This document shows positions 63,397 through 64,000 of a stretch of 64,000 nucleotides of DNA, piece after piece. The position numbers were made by a program, and so were the translations under genes. The notes under the pieces were generated by a model. That model worked only from the letters and a program-made list of their open reading frames with translations, was not told where the DNA came from and did no database searches. The stretch comes from Cryobacterium sinapicolor (GTDB taxonomy: Bacteria > Actinomycetota > Actinomycetes > Actinomycetales > Microbacteriaceae). The stretch is taken from NCBI RefSeq assembly GCF_004403465.1, contig NZ_SOGQ01000055.1:1-64000 (forward strand), given 5' to 3'. Every line of letters starts with the position of its first letter. The first letter of the stretch is position 1.

Positions 63397-64000
63397 ATGC
63401 AGACTGCTGAAATTCGCGGGCGCTGGCTCGACTTCTTCGCCGATCGCGGTCACACCGTCGTCCCCTCCGCCTCGTTGGTCAGCGACGACCCCACACTTCT
63501 CTTCACGGTGGCCGGGATGGTTCCGTTCGTCCCCTATCTGACCGGCCTCGTTCCGGCGCCGTACCCGCGGGCCACGAGCGTGCAGAAGTGCATCCGCACC
63601 AACGACATCGAAGAAGTCGGCAAGACGCCGCGTCACGGCACCTTCTTCCAGATGAACGGCAACTTCTCGTTCGGCGACTACTTCAAGGAACAGGCGATCG
63701 GCTACGCCTGGGAGCTGCTGACCGGCGCCGAGGCCGATGGCGGCTACGGTTTCGCCGAGAAGGATCTCTGGGTCACCGTCTACGAGGACGACGACGAGGC
63801 TTTCCGCTACTGGCGCGCCCTCGGCCTGCCCGAGCACCGCATCCAGCGCCTCGGCATGGACACCAACTACTGGTCGACCGGCCAGCCCGGGCCCGCCGGC
63901 CCCTGCTCCGAAATCTTCTTCGACCGCGGCCCGGCCTACGGCGTCGACGGCGGCCCGGCCACCGACGACGACCGCTACGTCGAAATCTGGAACCTCGTCT
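63397..64000 (+). CDS. alaS: alanine--tRNA ligase (5' part only)
   Basis: The first 201 codons of a class II synthetase that runs off the right edge. The start is [20 protein letters not shown], followed by [40 protein letters not shown] and [20 protein letters not shown], which includes motif 2 of the aminoacylation domain. The full protein is about 880 residues, with editing and C-Ala domains outside the window. ATG 63397 is 41 nt after the YtxH-like gene; no clear ribosome-binding site is seen. Confidence 0.95.
   Translation, partial: MQTAEIRGRWLDFFADRGHTVVPSASLVSDDPTLLFTVAGMVPFVPYLTGLVPAPYPRATSVQKCIRTNDIEEVGKTPRHGTFFQMNGNFSFGDYFKEQAIGYAWELLTGAEADGGYGFAEKDLWVTVYEDDDEAFRYWRALGLPEHRIQRLGMDTNYWSTGQPGPAGPCSEIFFDRGPAYGVDGGPATDDDRYVEIWNLV

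Overview
The window is chromosomal DNA from a GC-rich actinobacterium, most likely a member of the Microbacteriaceae (Cryobacterium/Leifsonia-like; the genus is an inference). Pointers are the gene for the actinobacterial division protein SepH, the family-typical run DUF4193-DUF3093-dut-DUF3710-DUF3159, DUF3000 next to an HRDC ribonuclease D, a branched-chain-type 2-oxoacid dehydrogenase with an ESAKS lipoyl site, GTG starts and GTGA/ATGA stop-start overlaps. No transposase, integrase, phage gene, rRNA or CRISPR array was seen.

Region by region. 1-4570 is a mixed accessory stretch: a partial DUF1349 gene, a short-chain dehydrogenase, two small unknown proteins, and a cupin-type XRE regulator divergent from azlCD (branched-chain amino-acid export). 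4573-9673 is a one-strand cluster bkdC-bkdB-bkdA, an Lrp-type regulator and an MpaB-type oxygenase. 9800-13500 holds a 5'-truncated GH3 gene, a lipoprotein, a YceI protein with a long-stem terminator, a possibly frame-disrupted tiny membrane-protein gene and an FUSC-type exporter. 13600-32850 is conserved backbone: sepH, DUF4193, DUF3093, dut, DUF3710, DUF3159, acn, dxs, fadB, thiolase, ribonuclease D, DUF3000, an alpha/beta hydrolase, a RibD-type reductase, sufE, sulfurtransferase and zapE. 32880-39720 has amtB behind two GlnR-like boxes, a SHOCT protein, a large LuxR-family ATPase regulator and a flotillin. 39870-42600 contains DUF2071, a decayed DUF222/HNH gene, an M50-like membrane peptidase, CsbD and a small membrane protein. 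42618-43660 carries seven tRNA genes, six of them as a tandemly duplicated Gly-Cys-Val cassette. 43768-64000 is core information processing: thrS, HIT, pdxS, pdxT, DUF1697, yebC, ruvCAB, yajC, secDF, relA/spoT, an AbiEi-like protein, DUF349, a cyclophilin, rarA, rpsD, DUF948 and the 5' part of alaS.

How the genes fit together: azlCD, the Lrp regulator and bkdABC suggest handling of branched-chain amino acids or their keto acids; fadB and thiolase overlap by 4 nt and form a beta-oxidation pair; sufE and the sulfurtransferase sit in sulfur transfer; pdxS/pdxT make pyridoxal phosphate; ruvCAB overlap and form one Holliday-junction unit; yajC-secD-secF form the SecDF accessory complex; amtB appears to be nitrogen-regulated. 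The least expected sequence features are two 87-bp palindromic repeats placed 8 nt after the stop codons of dxs and the flotillin gene, the double GlnR-like box, an 18-bp near-palindrome over the presumed acn transcription start, and several genes with a -10-like hexamer exactly 7 nt before ATG (possible leaderless transcripts). I see no clear new multi-gene defence or biosynthetic system.
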